Shown: positions 1 to 11,768 of the stretch, in pieces
Layout: every line of letters begins with the position of its first letter
How positions within the stretch are numbered: position 1 is the stretch's first letter
From: Ilex aquifolium
Lineage: Eukaryota > Streptophyta > Magnoliopsida > Aquifoliales > Aquifoliaceae
NCBI GenBank assembly: GCA_951799425.1
Contig: OX637399.1
Span: 11,710,501-11,774,500 of the forward strand
DNA: 64,000 nucleotides
Direction: 5' to 3'
Translations under genes and position numbers: made by a program
The notes under the pieces: model-generated
The model's database searches: none
The model's input: the letters and a program-made list of their open reading frames with translations, nothing else
What the model was told of the DNA's origin: nothing

Positions 1-379
1 CTTCCTTTCACTAGCAAAATACCTAACCCTGCCTAGGCTCGTTGGGGATAAACCTGACTAACCACCAAAAAAAAAGTTGACATTATAAAAAACTCAAATA
101 AATACTCTTGAAAGAGTAGAGAGGAACGCCGCTAAGGTTGGAAACTTGGTAAGCTAAACCTCCAAAACCAAGTCTAAAATGCCCCCCTAACAACAAGAGC
201 AAGGTTATTAAAGCCTGGTGCCAAAAAAAAAAAATAAAGAAGGAAATTGCGAAAAGAAAAATGGGAAAGATCTAGTAAGCAAATGCTAATTACATTAATA
301 CAAAATGGAGTTATAAATACAAGATTAATGAAACAAAAAAAAAAATGAAGAAGGAGATTAGATCTCCTAAAGAACTACA
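1..379 (-). other. 3' flank of the left antisense-gene copy
   Basis: No coding region is visible here. Read on the minus strand, this stretch follows the end of the decayed antisense gene described next. It is A/T-rich with several A-runs, and it resembles in position and texture the sequence after the sister gene at 51888-52200: both contain an AAGCCTAGGC-like word (near 30-50 here, 52180-52200 there). I read it as the 3' untranslated and spacer part of a Tat-type retrotransposon. Confidence 0.45.
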
Positions 380-1274
380 TTAATCCCCACCCTCTTTGGC
401 TGGGGGAGCTTGATCACCGGTAGAACTCCCTTCTTTGCCTACAACTTACCCAGGGGGAGGCTCGTCATCATCCAATTTGATAGTATAAAGGTCAAGGTCA
501 GGATATAATGCCAAGGCCTGACAATGACAGTCTTCAAAGCCAACATCCTAGTAGCTCATGCCAAATTGGATGAACTCGGTTGACTTCTGGAAAATAACTA
601 CAACGACAGCCTCAAGATCCTTTTATGAACTTCTGGGAGTTCTCCGAAAGGGTGGACAATTGGTCAGCCAATATATTTTCTCTTTTTTTTTGGCTTTGTT
701 GACTTCTTTTTGAGACTGCATTAAAGCTTCCTCTAGCCCACTCTTAGCAGCCTTCTCGATCGCAAAGAAATTCTTGATATCATCCAGATTAGTGCAGACA
801 AACACTAACTACTTTTTGTGAGAGATGAGTTCCTCCTTAGCAGCCAGAGTTTCTTTAAAAGAAACCTCCATCTTCTTCTTTTATAGGGTTCTCCTCCACA
901 TAAGCTAAATAACTTATCTCTGTAAAACCCGGGAAATTTGGACTTTTTCCAAAAAGGGCAAAATAGTAATTTGCCACTATAATGCGTATTTAAAATAATC
1001 ATGTTTTAGACCTCGGATGAGGAAACGAAGTTCACTGTTGAATTCGTATCGCGAAAACGAGTCACCTTGTCAAATTTCGTCGAATTCCGAGATAGTCGGA
1101 TTTTGCACGTCGTTCGAGGCGACTGCGTGGCGAATGACTTCACGAACGTCCCCATAAATAAATTTTATAAAATTTCCTTAAAATTAAGTTAAAGTTCAAA
1201 TAAAATTAATTTGAACTTAAACCGGGATCAAATAAATCGTTTCGGGACGAAATCGGACTCGATTAAGCGAGGGA

Positions 1275-1315
1275 CACGTGGCGCAACGTGGGCCAAGTAT
1301 TTAAAACTATAAATA
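1275..1315 (+). promoter_or_regulatory. LTR promoter core: G-box plus TATA box (element A, 5' LTR)
   Basis: CACGTG at 1275-1280, in the context ACACGTGGC, is a canonical plant G-box/ABRE core. TATAAATA lies 28 bases further on at 1308-1315. The same pair recurs at 7630-7670 in the 3' LTR and at 21386-21426 and the matching place in the right LTR of element B. This arrangement suits a pol II promoter open to bZIP or bHLH factors, including abscisic-acid or light signals; that link is inference from the motif only. Confidence 0.6.
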
Positions 1316-1681
1316 GGGGTAAATATCATAGAAAATCAGATTTTTGCCCACTTGTATCTTTGTTTGGCCGGCCAAGAGAGAGAGAAGAGAGAAGAGAGAA
1401 GAGAGAAAAGAGAGGAAATTGATTTTCTTCAAGTTTTCTCCGTCGATTCCCGGACTTCCGTCGCTCGAAATCCGTTGAGCCAAGAGTTAAAGTCGATCCT
1501 CTCGACGAGGGCTTCGACTACGTACCAAAAAGAAGGCGTTTCACCGAATATTCAAAGGGAGAAATTTTGGAAACCAAAGCTTTTGGGCTTGTTTTGGTGC
1601 ATAGAGGTTGTTTACACTTCTATTGAGGTAGGGGTTATTCCTATCTTGGATCATTCTACCCTAGGTGTAGCTAGATTAAGG

Positions 1682-1722
<41 letters not shown>

Positions 1723-3115
1723 TGTGTAATGATGTATACATGTGTTTATGGTTATGAGAATGAAAAGGTGAGCATGAAATTGGCTTAGGCTTGTGGCTAG
1801 CTAAATTTTGATATGTGGAAGTTATATGTGATTCACTATAAAACTTGTTGATATTGAAGGCAATGCCTTGTGTGTTAGAAGTTGTTGCTTTGCTAAAATG
1901 AGAAAATATGTTATATGCCTTTAAGGTGTTTGTTAAATGCCTTGGTTGATGAAATGAGATTCTTTCAATGTTATTGTGATAACATGTTTATGTGTAGAGA
2001 TGATTAAATTTATACTCTATGTTGTCAAGACATGACTTTGATAAGTTGACATGAATATGATATTGGTAGTTATATGCACTTGATATAATTGCCATGAAGT
2101 TACGATGATGTAAGGAAATTATATGCTTATGATCTAAATTTCATGGTATGTGGATATATTGCTCATTTTACACCATTGTACATTGAGCATGTTCATGGCA
2201 TCACATTCATGGGACAATTGCATGAGTGTTGGTGTGTGGGAGATGCATAGATTAAATCAACACCTTGTTTGGTGCTTGGTATGTGAGCTCGGGAAAGTCG
2301 GGATCAAAGATCCGACTGAGTTGCACGGTTGCATTGCATAAGGAAAACTTGTGTCGGGTAAAGCAAGTAGGGCTAGACACTCCCTCGGGTGAAAAACCCG
2401 GAACCACTTGGTTCAGTCACTTTGCCGGTGGTGAAATTCCAGAAAAGTGGCATGCCCACGGAGCCGGGGTGAAATTCCAAAATCCGTTGCCCAGGAAGAC
2501 ACAAGATTCTGTTGTATAAAAACACCCATTCAATGGGTAGATTCTAATAATGATCGGGTTTCATAACGATCATTGGAAGGATTTTTCTGTCAATAGACGG
2601 GTTGCATTACACTTTGGCGTTGCATTGTGTTGTGTGAGTCGGTGAGGACTCGGGTTGAAACGCATGGGTGAGTGTCACTTCATTCCATGGCATAGCATTG
2701 TTGCATTCCATCATAGAATGCATAAGTATGAGAAATGTTTAGTTATATGTTTATGTGAAGATTACATGAGCATGTGCATCTAGGGGAAGAGTAACCTCTA
2801 TAGGTTTATCTCTACTGGGCGTTGTGCTCACCCTATACGGGAAACATTTCAGGTGTGGGGTTTACACCGGCGGATGACTCACTTGGAGAGCATCAAGAAT
2901 GAAGGGGGCCGGCTTGTGGCCTTAGTTAGAGTTTTTGTAAAAACTTTTGTATAAATTCCATTTTGATGTGTAAATTATGGAATTAAATGTAATGGAATTT
3001 GTATAAGTTGTGTATTATATGAAAAATCGTATTATACATGTGTTGGATGAGTTTAGGAATGTATTAGAATGGATTGGAAGTGAAAAACAAAGGAAAAAGG
3101 CAAAACTGGCAAAAT

Positions 3116-3214
3116 CGTACCGGTATGCGTACCGGTACGTAGACAGACAGAAGACAGAGCGTACCGGTACGCCGATGTCCAGTGGGTACAGCGTACCGGT
3201 ACGCGTACCGGTAC
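3116..3214. repeat. Palindromic GTACCGGTAC cassette, element A 5' LTR (5 units)
   Basis: Units of CGTACCGGTACG (one with a single variant base) are arranged as pair, single, pair. The first spacer contains AGACAGACAGAAGACAGAG and the second contains GATGTCCAGTGGG. Each unit is its own reverse complement and contains overlapping ACCGGT and GGTACC hexamers. The copy in the 3' LTR has one more unit in the middle position. Confidence 0.9.
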
Positions 3215-3508
3215 ACCCTCCAAAACTCAGAAATTTTTTTTATTTTTGTTTTCTTTGTGAAGCCTTTGGGCTATGTTTTTCCTTCCCTCCAATGATCAAA
3301 TTGGACCCTAATGGGGTATGAATCATGGGGAGTTGGACTGGGGTTGGATTGAATGAATGTTGAACCGAATTTTCATTGTAGATTATAACCTCGGTTTAAG
3401 GATGTTATTGATGTGGTGTCGGGTTAAGCGACATCCACGGGTTTTTCCGCGCGTTGATGGGTTGTCAACGGTTAATACAGGACCCCCGGAAAATGGGGTG
3501 TCACAGCT

Positions 3509-3520
3509 TGGTATCAGAGC
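3509..3520 (+). other. Primer-binding site of element A (tRNA-iMet)
   Basis: TGGTATCAGAGC, three bases after the LTR end, matches the 3' end complement of plant initiator methionine tRNA, the usual primer of Tekay and other Ty3/gypsy elements. Confidence 0.9.
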
Positions 3521-3833
3521 CTAGGTTTAAGATTTACCTTGGGCTTGAGGGGCATGAGTCTAGACCATTGCATTCCATGTGCATTACATGTTATGTGTTT
3601 TACTTGCTATGTGCTATATGAATTGTATGCATGATGAATGTGCATAGTGAAAAGTATTCTAACCCTAGTGTTTAGAAAAAATAAATGAACGGGGATGGCT
3701 TATGACGGAATTGTCTAGTAGTGAGTGGTATACGCATTACTAGGGAGACAATGAGAAGAATTCTTAACGTTTCAATTTTGATCCCTACTTTGGGATACTA
3801 AGTTAGTACTCGTTTGCTATCTGGCTTATGTAG

Positions 3834-6800
3834 ATGGCTAGTCGAGGAAGGGGACGCCGAGACGGTGGGGGAGACAATCAACCACTACCGCCCTTTGACC
3901 ATCGGGCCTTTGTTGAGGCTATGGGTGCTATGGCTGCTACTATTGCACAGGCTAGTGCAGTAGCTGCTGCCATCGTGCAATCCAGTGCAAACCTGAACCA
4001 AGAGGCTCACGCTGTCCAAAAGAGTTTACGTACCATGAGTCACCAACGCTCAGGGAAAAAGCAGAGGACAACTTACCAGGCGGGCCAAAAGACATGTTTC
4101 TACTGTCTACAACCGGGCCATGTGAGGAAGAATTGTCCCTTGAGGCAAACCTCACGAAATTTCGAGATGTTTCAATCTCAGTCATCTGTGGGGCTCCCCC
4201 AGGCACACTTTGTTACTCCCTGTCCCATTATGGATCAAGGAGATCTGTTCCAGCTACAGGGTGTTATCCAAACCCCTACTCCTTTATGTGCGGAGACTCC
4301 ACAATCTGGCTGGATGAGTCAAGATGTGGGTCAAGGTAAATCCTCCCAAGGCGGGAGAAAACGGAAACCTTCTTACCAGGCAGGCCAAAGAACTTGTTAC
4401 CATTGCCATCAACCGGGTCACATGAGGCGAGAATGTCCTCAGAGGCAAGGATCCCATAGCTATGGGGTATCTCCGTCCCAGTCATCGGTGGGACAGCCAC
4501 AGACCTACCTTGTTCCTCCCTACCCCACTGTGGACCAGGGAAGCCAGTACCGGTTTCATGGTACATTTCTTATTTTCTGTTTATGGGTACACATGTCACT
4601 TGATTTGAATGTGCACGTCACATACCGTTATCTTCATGTTCTTGTGCATGATGTGGTTTTATATATCGCAATCCTGGAAGGGTTCTTATGAGGAAATTCA
4701 ACCCTAGGGGTTAGGATATGTTTTGATTAGAGATGTTGGGAATATGAGTTAGGGATCTCATGGATTCTACTCACCGTGGATCTTAGGGTCATGGACATGT
4801 AGGAGTTGATGTCATCCTTGGAATGAACTGATTGACAACACACCGAGTTGTCATTAAGTGTGATCAGGTGAAGGCCACAGCTTACACACCGGAAGGTGTT
4901 TGTTCTAGGTTTCAGGGGGAAAAGCATAACGCTTTACCTCAAGTAGTTATGACTCTAGATGACACGGACAGTTGATGGGTTGGCTAGCAAGCCTTACCCT
5001 AGAGGGCGAGGAGAGACAGGAGTTGGGTCTACTTCAGGTTGTGTATGAGTACGAGGTTGTTTTTCGGACACGTTATCGGGATTACCTCCACCTAGGGATG
5101 TCGACTTCGCCATCGAGTTACATCCGGATACTTCCCTTATTTCTATGATATTGCATAGAATGACACCTGCTGAGTTGCAAGAACTCTAGGTCTCATAGCA
5201 AGAATTGTTGAACAAAGGGTTCCATAGACCGAATGCTTCACCTTGGAACGCTTCAGTATAAATTGCCAAATTATATAGGAGCCAGCTCCTATTCTGATTA
5301 TTCCGGATAGGGGACATAGGTACACAGTGTATTGTGATGCCTCAAAGGACGGACTTGGATGCATCTTGTTGCAGTCCGGGCGAGTAGTAGCTTATGGTTC
5401 CCGGCAGTTAAAGAACCACGAGCAGAATTACCCTACACATGACATGGAGTTGGCAGCCATTGTCTTTGCTTTGAAGGCTTGGCGCCACTATTTATACGGT
5501 GAGCAGTTTGAGGTGTTTTCAGACCATAAAAGTCTAAAGTACATTTTTACACAGCGGGACCTCAATATGAGGCAACGCAGGTGGATGGAGTTTTTGGAGG
5601 ACTATGACTTCACTTTGCATTACCACCCCGGTAAGGCAAATGTGGTAGTTGACGCACTCAGTCGGAAGTCACGGGGAGTCTTGGCTAGTGTGGCTTCCCG
5701 AGAGTGGCAGATGCTCGAGACTGTGAGACAGTTCGGGCTATGTTATATGGGACAGACTCAGGGTACTTTGGGAAGTTTGGTGGCTACACCTTCCCTACTG
5801 AGCAAGGTTGCTGAGTCCTAGAGTCAGGACACGGAACTATTATCCATCCGGGACCGTGTACAGGCTGGTACAGGTGACGAGGGCTGGACCATTCACACGG
5901 ATGGTAGTCTTCGGTATCGAGGAAGGGTTGTGGTTCCTCAGTTGGCAGATCTGAGAGAGGAGATCCTTAGGGAGTTTCATTGCTCTCGTTTCGCGGTTCA
6001 TCCAGGGGGCACGAAGATGTATCATGATCTCCGTCGCCAGTATTATTGGAATGGGATGAAGCGACAGGTTGGCGAATTTGTTAGTAGATGTCTCACGTGT
6101 CAGCAAGTAAAGGCTGAACACCAGAGACCAGCAGGGTTACTCCAGCCATTGGAGGTAGCTGAGTGGAAGTGGGAACATATCACGATGGATTTTGTGACTC
6201 ACTTGCCATGGACATCGCGGGGACATGACGCGGTATGGGTGGTAGTGGACCAGCTTACGAAGTCGGCGCACTTTTTGGCTGTGCGGATGATCTTCACACT
6301 GGAGGAATTCTGCAAGTTATATATACGGGAGATTGTCCGGTTACATGGGGTACCCGTGTCTATAGTATCGGATCGGGATCCCAGATTTACGGCTCATTTT
6401 TGGGAGAGTTCCAACGAGCCATGGGGACACAGTTGATGATGAGCACTGCTTTTCATCCCCAGACAGATGGTCAGTCTGAGAGGACCATCCAGACCTTAGA
6501 GGATATGCTGCGGGCATGTGTCCTAGATCTCAAGGGTATACAGATGGCACCCTACGAGGCACTATATGGGAGGCCATGTCGATCTCCAGTTTGTTGGACA
6601 GAGGTTGGGGAGAGACCTGCTACGGGTCCGGATTTGGTTAGAGACACCTCAGAGAAGGTGGACTTAATACGGAAGCGTCTTCTCACGGCTCAGAGCCGGC
6701 AGAAGAGCTACGCCGATAGACGACGGCGACCTCTAGAGTTTGAGGTGGGAGATCATGTCTTCTTGAAGGTTATGCCTAAAAGAGGAGTGGTCCGGTTTGG

Positions 6801-7182
6801 TAAGCGGGGAAAACTGTCGCCGAGATACATCGGGCCCTTCGAGGTACTCTAGAGGGTGGGTACAGTTGCTTACCAGTTGGCATTACCACCAGATTTATCG
6901 AGCGTTCACGCGGTGTTCCATGTCTCTATGCTCCGGAAATACACCCCAGATCCGACTCATGTGGTGGATTGGGGCGAGCTTGTTGTTGATGCGGATGGGA
7001 CCTTCGAGGAGGGACCGGTGCGTATCATGGATAGCCGGGATCAGGTTTTGCGGGGCAAGACTGTGAGGCTAGTGAAGGTGCTGTGGCAGCACCGGGGAGT
7101 GGAAGAGGCAACATGGAAACGCGAGGACACCGTACGTGCCAATTATCCTTTCTTGTTTGAGGATAGAGGTACGTTTTTATAG
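3834..7182 (+). pseudogene. gag-pol remnant of element A
   Basis: The start resembles the N-terminus of B's Gag (an Arg/Gly-rich opening, then an alanine-rich helix). It leads to two CCHC zinc knuckles, CFYCLQPGHVRKNC and CYHCHQPGHMRREC, where B has one. A capsid-type domain is not recognisable. Further on come RNase H (near 5330-5680), integrase with an HHCC-type zinc region and catalytic core (near 5960-6540), the GPY/F-like region and a chromodomain-like tail (to 7182). From about 6540 onward the DNA is almost identical to element B. The coding part is broken in several places, so any recent movement needed proteins from another copy. Confidence 0.85.
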
Positions 7183-7237
7183 TCATTTACCATTACATGA
7201 CTGTAGCATATGCATGAGATTGCATGTATGTGTACGT

Positions 7238-7275
7238 GAATTTCGGGGACGAAATTCTTTTTAAGGGGGGAAGAA
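7238..7275 (+). other. Stem-loop and polypurine tract of element A
   Basis: GAATTTCG (7238-7245), a GGGA loop, then CGAAATTC (7250-7257) form a perfect 8-base stem. The polypurine tract AAGGGGGGAAGAA (7263-7275) abuts the 3' LTR and would prime plus-strand DNA. The same arrangement stands before the right LTRs of B and C. Confidence 0.85.
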
Positions 7276-8029
7276 TGTAAAACCCGGGAAATTTGGACTT
7301 TTTCCAAAAAGGGCAAAATAGTAATTTGCCACTATAATGCATATTTAAAATACTCATGTTTTAGACCTCGGATGAGGAAACGGAGTTCACTGTTGAATTC
7401 GTATCGCGAAAACGAGTCACCTTGTCAAATTTCGTCGAATTCCGAGATAGTCGGATTTTGCACGTCGTTCGAGGCGACTGCGTGGCGAATGACTTCACGA
7501 ACGTCCCCATAAATAAATTTTATAAAATTTCCTTAAAATTAAGTTAAAGTTCAAATAAAATTAATTTGAACTTAAACCGGGATCAAATAAATCGTTTCGG
7601 GACGAAATCGGACTCGATTAAGCGAGGGACACGTGGCGCAACGTGGGCCAAGTATTTAAAACTATAAATAGGGGTAAATATCATAGAAAATCAGATTTTT
7701 GCCCACTTGTATCTTTGTTTGGCCGGCCAAGAGAGAGAGAAGAGAGAAGAGAGAAAAGAGAGGAAATTGATTTTCTTCAAGTTTTCTCCGTCGATTCCCG
7801 GACTTCCGTCGCTCGAAATCCGTTGAGCCAAGAGTTAAAGTCGATCCTCTCGACGAGGGCTTCGACTACGTACCAAAAAGAAGGCGTTTCACCGAATATT
7901 CAAAGGGAGAAATTTTGGAAACCAAAGCTTTTGGGCTTGTTTTGGTGCATAGAGGTTGTTTACACTTCTATTGAGGTAGGGGTTATTCCTATCTTGGATC
8001 ATTCTACCCTAGGTGTAGCTAGATTAAGG

Positions 8030-8061
<32 letters not shown>

Positions 8062-9858
8062 GCATGTGTAATGATGTATACATGTGTTTATGGTTATGAG
8101 AATGAAAAGGTGAGCATGAAATTGGCTTAGGCTTGTGGCTAGCTAAATTTTGATATGTGGAAGTTATATGTGATTCACTATAAAACTTGTTGATATTGAA
8201 GGCAATGCCTTGTGTGTTAGAAGTTGTTGCTTTGCTAAAATGAGAAAATATGTTATATGCCTTTAAGGTATTTGTTAAATGCCTTGGTTGATGAAATGAG
8301 ATTCTTTCAATGTTATTGTGATAACATGTTTATGTGTAGAGATGATTAAATTTATACTCTATGTTGTCAAGACATGACTTTGATAAGTTGACATGAATAT
8401 GATATTGGTAGTTATATGCACTTGATATAATTGCCATGAAGTTACGATGATTAAGGAAATTATATGCTTATGATCTAAATTTCATGGTATGTGGATATAT
8501 TGCTCATTTTACACCATTGTACATTGAGCATGTTCATGGCATCACATTCATGGGACAATTGCATGAGTGTTGGTGTGTGGGAGATGCATAGATTAAATCA
8601 ACACCTTGTTTGGTGCTTGGTATGTGAGCTCGGGAAAGTCGGGATCAAAGATCCGACTGAGTTGCACGGTTGCATTGCATAAGGAAAACTTGTGTCGGGT
8701 AAAGCAAGTAGGGCTAGACACTCCCTCGGGTGAAAAACCCGGAACCACTTGGTTCAGTCACTTTGCCGGTGGTGAAATTCCAGAAAAGTGGCATGCCCAC
8801 GGAGCCGGGGTGAAATTCCAAAATCCGTTGCCCAGGAAGACACAAGATTCTGTTGTATAAAAACACCCATTCAATGGGTAGATTCTAATAATGATCGGGT
8901 TTCATAACGATCATTGGAAGGATTTTTCTGTCAATAGACGGGTTGCATTACACTTTGGCATTGCATTGTGTTGTGTGAGTCGGTGAGGACTCGGGTTGAA
9001 ACGCATGGGTGAGTGTCACTTCATTCCATGGCATAGCATTGTTGCATTCCATCATAGAATGCATAAGTATGAGAAATGTTTAGTTATATGTTTATGTGAA
9101 GATTACATGAGCATGTGCATCTAGGGGAAGAGTAACCTCTATAGGTTTATCTCTACTGGGCGTTGTGCTCACCCTATACGGGAAACATTTCAGGTGTGGG
9201 GTTTACACCGGCGGATGGCTCACTTGGAGAGCATCAAGAATGAAGGGGGCCGGCTTGTGGCCTTAGTTAGAGTTTTTGTAAAAACTTTTGTATAAATTCC
9301 ATTTTGATGTGTAAATTATGGAATTAAATGTAATGGAATTTGTATAAGTTGTGTATTATATGAAAAATCGTATTATACATGTGTTTGATGAGTTTAGGAA
9401 TGTATTAGAATGGATTGGAAGTTAAAAACAAAGGAAAAAGGCAAAACTGGCAAAATCGTACCGGTATGCGTACCGGTACGTAGACAGACAGAAGACAGAG
9501 CGTACCGGTACGCGTACCGGTACGCCGATGTCCAGTGGGTACAGCGTACCGGTACGCGTACCGGTACACCCTCCAAAACTCAGAAATTTTTTTTATTTTT
9601 GTTTTCTTTGTCAAGCCTTTGGGCTATGTTTTTCCTTCCCTCCAATGATCAAATTGGACCCTAATGGGGTATGAATCATGGGGAGTTGGACTGGGGTTGG
9701 ATCGAATGAATGTTGAACCGAATTTTCATTGTAGATTATAACCTCGGTTTAAGGATGTTATTGATGTGGTGTCGGGTTAAGCGACATCCACGGGTTTTTC
9801 CGCGCGTTGATGGGTTGTCAACGGTTAATACAGGACCCCCGGAAAATGGGGTGTCACA
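7276..9858 (+). repeat. 3' LTR of element A
   Basis: This LTR is 2583 bp and near-identical to 921-3505. Length differences are limited to the purine microsatellite, the TA repeat, a two-base change and one extra 12-base palindrome unit in the GTACCGGTAC cassette. G-box (7630-7635) and TATA box (7663-7670) are intact. It ends TGTCACA immediately before the ATCTC duplication. Confidence 0.93.
9457..9567. repeat. Palindromic GTACCGGTAC cassette, element A 3' LTR (6 units)
   Basis: Three pairs of CGTACCGGTACG-type units are separated by the same two spacers as in the 5' LTR. This is one unit more than its partner at 3116-3214, in the middle pair. Confidence 0.9.
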
Positions 9859-11068
9859 ATCTCGGTCGCAATATAACCATATAAAGTACACACAAAAAGC
9901 AAGTAGTATCAGAATTGGTGAAAGTAAAGGAAAATAAAAGATAGTTAAGGTCAGAAACTACCTTGCAGAAGTTGTGGGCTATCATGTTGGACATCTTTAA
10001 AGATCCCACCTACATCAACTCCTCGACTTTAGGACCAGAAACGAAATCCAAATTTTTTTTCATGGCAAGCTTTGGATCATTCCACATGCTCTTTAGAGGA
10101 GAGTCAACCTTAGTAGCAGGGGGAGCAGGGGCCAAAGCAGGGATACCCCTGGAGACCCATGAATAGGAAGTTTCCCCTCTGCTATCTTTTTTCTCTTTTT
10201 GATAAGGGGCATGTCAAGGAGCCCCCATACATAAACCTTTTAGCAAGCAGCATAGGAGGGCTAGTGAAACCCTCCAAAGATTGTTTATCCCGGACTTCTC
10301 GAATGGTCTTCTTATCAAGTCTTGAAAAAAGACCTACATAGAGGGGAAAACATCAAAGAGTGAGACCATCACTAAGAAAATAAAGCTTTCATTTTCATGA
10401 CCAATTTAAACTTAAACATATTCGCGTCAATTCCTAGAAGACCGAATTCTTTAATCTTGTCGCTCTGGACCACCTTTACCTTTTTAAAAATTCATATGAT
10501 CGGGTTAGCTACAAGAGGTTGGAAAGGGTTGAACTCCCAGCCCGAATTAGAAACAAAGAAGAATTTATCCTTCCATTCTTTTGGAGGATTGGAAATCTTG
10601 GTCAGTAGATTAGTGCTACCAGGCCTCTTGGTCAAGGGCATAGCTTGGGCCAACACTGACCTTTATCTGGAAAGAATGAAGAATCTCTCCCACAGAAAGG
10701 AACATACCCACACCATGAGTAGAGCCATAAAGAAACACCCAGACCTATTAAAACTCTCCAACTATTGGGAGTAAGTTGGGCAGGGGCAATGTTCAAGAAA
10801 AAGAAGAAATTGCATATATAAGGGTTGTTAGAGTAAAAAATGTGACCAATTATTTTGAAAGCTGTTGAGTTGATCTAGGCCTGTCTACACCTTTTTCTCG
10901 AGCTTTAGGTAAGGTTTCCGACATTTATGGTGCCTGAAAAGAAAGTTATAAATCGGAGGGGTGCTCCGGGGGTCGACCCTCTGATGCTCAAGTTAGTATC
11001 TAGGAATTTAAGGTACAACAATATAACTGGGCTTAGTGTGCTACATCGGTTTTACCCTGGAGGTCCCC

Positions 11069-11075
11069 TTTTATA
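11069..11075 (-). promoter_or_regulatory. TATA box of the H LTR
   Basis: On the minus strand the sequence ACTATAAAAGGGGACC gives a consensus TATA box about 200 bases upstream of the inferred LTR end, which is a usual position for the R-U5 boundary in Tat LTRs. Confidence 0.5.
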
Positions 11076-11417
11076 GTATTTTGACAGGTTTTTCAGGTAG
11101 AGTGGGCTCTAGGGTTTCCTAGTAGTTTGAATATGCATGATCTCCTTTTGATTGAGGAGTCTTGGCTTCTATAAACTTTATCCCTTGTTGGGCTAACCAT
11201 CCAGAGTCCTAACTGTGCTAGGAGTTTGTTTGATCACGCAGATAAGGCTTGCCGAGGGCATGATCTTATCCTTATCCCTTGTCTGCCTTATCTTCCCCAT
11301 AGCATTTAAACGAATATGTCATTTGAAAAAAATTGGTATAAACTTTGCCATCCTTCTGGTTTCCACCGAGTTGGGGAAAGCTAATTATTTGAGCTCATTA
11401 TTCCTCCACCTTTCCTT

Positions 11418-11530
11418 TCTTTTTTTTTTTTTTTGGGAGGGGGAGGGGGGAAGGGGGCTTGAACCCTTGACCTCAAGAAGGAAAATTTTTCACAAGGTAA
11501 GGAGTACCATTGGACCAAAGACCCATTGGT
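11418..11530 (-). mobile_element. Short tRNA-derived SINE
   Basis: On the minus strand a box A-like TGGTCCAATGGTAC (11504-11517) is followed by a box B-like GGTTCAAGCC (11456-11465), then a G/C run and an A-tail (a run of about 15 T on the plus strand from about 11420). This order is that of plant tRNA-derived SINEs, about 110 bp long here. Flanking duplications are not clear, so the ends are approximate. It lies within the LTR of H. Confidence 0.5.
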
Positions 11531-11760
11531 AACAGGTCGGTCATCGGTTACATTTCTAAAGTTAGTGCAAACTAGGACCTTTCCCTTAGTTGAGATTAAA
11601 TTTTCCCCCATCAGTTGCCCCTATTCAGGTTTCCCAAGCTGGTGGAGATTTCCTCCCATTAGAAATCTGTCCATTACTTCCCTCCAATTTTTGAATCACA
11701 TTAATTGCGCGTCTCTTCAAATAAGGTAAGTAGGGTTTCAGTAACCGCCATCCCTTGAAC

Positions 11761-11768
11761 TATTTAAA
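11761..11768 (+). promoter_or_regulatory. Candidate TATA box of the antisense gene
   Basis: TATTTAAA lies about 140 bases before the ATG at 11905, with an oligopyrimidine-rich leader in between. This would allow the antisense gene to be transcribed independently of the retrotransposon. Supported only by motif and spacing. Confidence 0.35.

Larger units (their letters stand above)
921..3505 (+). repeat. 5' LTR of element A
   Basis: This LTR is 2585 bp, TG...CA bounded. In order it holds a G-box and TATA box (1275-1315), the palindrome TTGGCCGGCCAA followed by a purine microsatellite (about 1363-1420), a TA repeat near 1685-1720, a middle block that resembles element C rather than element B, the palindromic GTACCGGTAC cassette (3116-3214), and an end block rich in C/G runs. 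No host coding sequence is present; short open frames in it are incidental. Confidence 0.93.
921..9858 (+). mobile_element. Element A: Tekay/Del-type Ty3/gypsy LTR retrotransposon, reduced interior
   Basis: The element is bounded by two nearly identical LTRs (921-3505 and 7276-9858), each opening with TGTAAAACCC and closing with TGTCACA. The 5-base target duplication ATCTC is exact (916-920 and 9859-9863). A tRNA-iMet primer-binding site follows the left LTR and a polypurine tract precedes the right one. The interior (about 3.8 kb) is shorter than that of element B (about 5.2 kb). Parts recognised are nucleocapsid zinc knuckles, RNase H, integrase and a chromodomain-like tail. The coding part is broken in several places. 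The LTRs differ by roughly a dozen substitutions in 2.58 kb (about 0.5 %), so insertion was recent, perhaps a few hundred thousand to a million years depending on rate. It sits in the left Tat antisense gene. Confidence 0.93.
380..10857 (-). pseudogene. Tat-type antisense gene remnant, left copy (split by element A)
   Basis: On the minus strand this is a decayed relative of the plus-strand gene at 11905-51887. Three conserved blocks can be matched: a tryptophan block with TPNSWRVLIG near 10790, a block with PPKEWKDKFFFVSNSGWEF near 10570, and a lysine/alanine-rich coiled coil with IEKAAKSGLEEAL near 730. The family matches what Pfam calls a putative gypsy-type transposon protein (PF04195 in my memory), which Tat-lineage elements carry antisense between pol and the 3' LTR. 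Its role is unknown. Element A (921-9858) lies inside it, apparently within a candidate intron that corresponds to the one at 51277-51347 in the sister gene. The remnant has many breaks. Its right side stops at the end of element H. Confidence 0.6.
10863..11673 (-). repeat. Probable 3' LTR of element H
   Basis: On the minus strand a TATAAAA box (11069-11075) is followed by a segment with CTTGAGCATCAGAGGG and a CCCCGGAGCACCCCTCCG stretch, a pattern I associate with the R-U5 part of Tat-type LTRs, ending near 10863 in CA. The outer edge at about 11673 is a guess from the purine run (GGAGGGAAG on the minus strand) just beyond it. No second LTR is in view for comparison, so both edges are tentative. 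A SINE lies inside. Confidence 0.5.

Noticed and set aside
1352-1729. A 125-residue open frame in the left LTR of A, with a similar one at 7643-8071
   Set aside because: It lies across the TATA region, purine microsatellite and TA repeat of the LTR and ends in Ile-Tyr repeats from TA. No domain; a by-product of low-complexity DNA.
3010-3321. Open frames rich in YRY, RTGT and VPVR at every GTACCGGTAC array (also 9394-9664, 23009-23258, 30602-30863, 59438-59910)
   Set aside because: The palindromic repeat is stop-free in all frames on both strands, so these frames are expected without any coding role.
10397-10774. A 125-residue plus-strand frame
   Set aside because: It is the shadow of the minus-strand Tat antisense gene remnant, whose conserved aromatic block lies on the other strand here.
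11215-11532. A 105-residue plus-strand frame
   Set aside because: It crosses the antisense strand of a SINE and its T-run within the LTR of H; it shows no domain.
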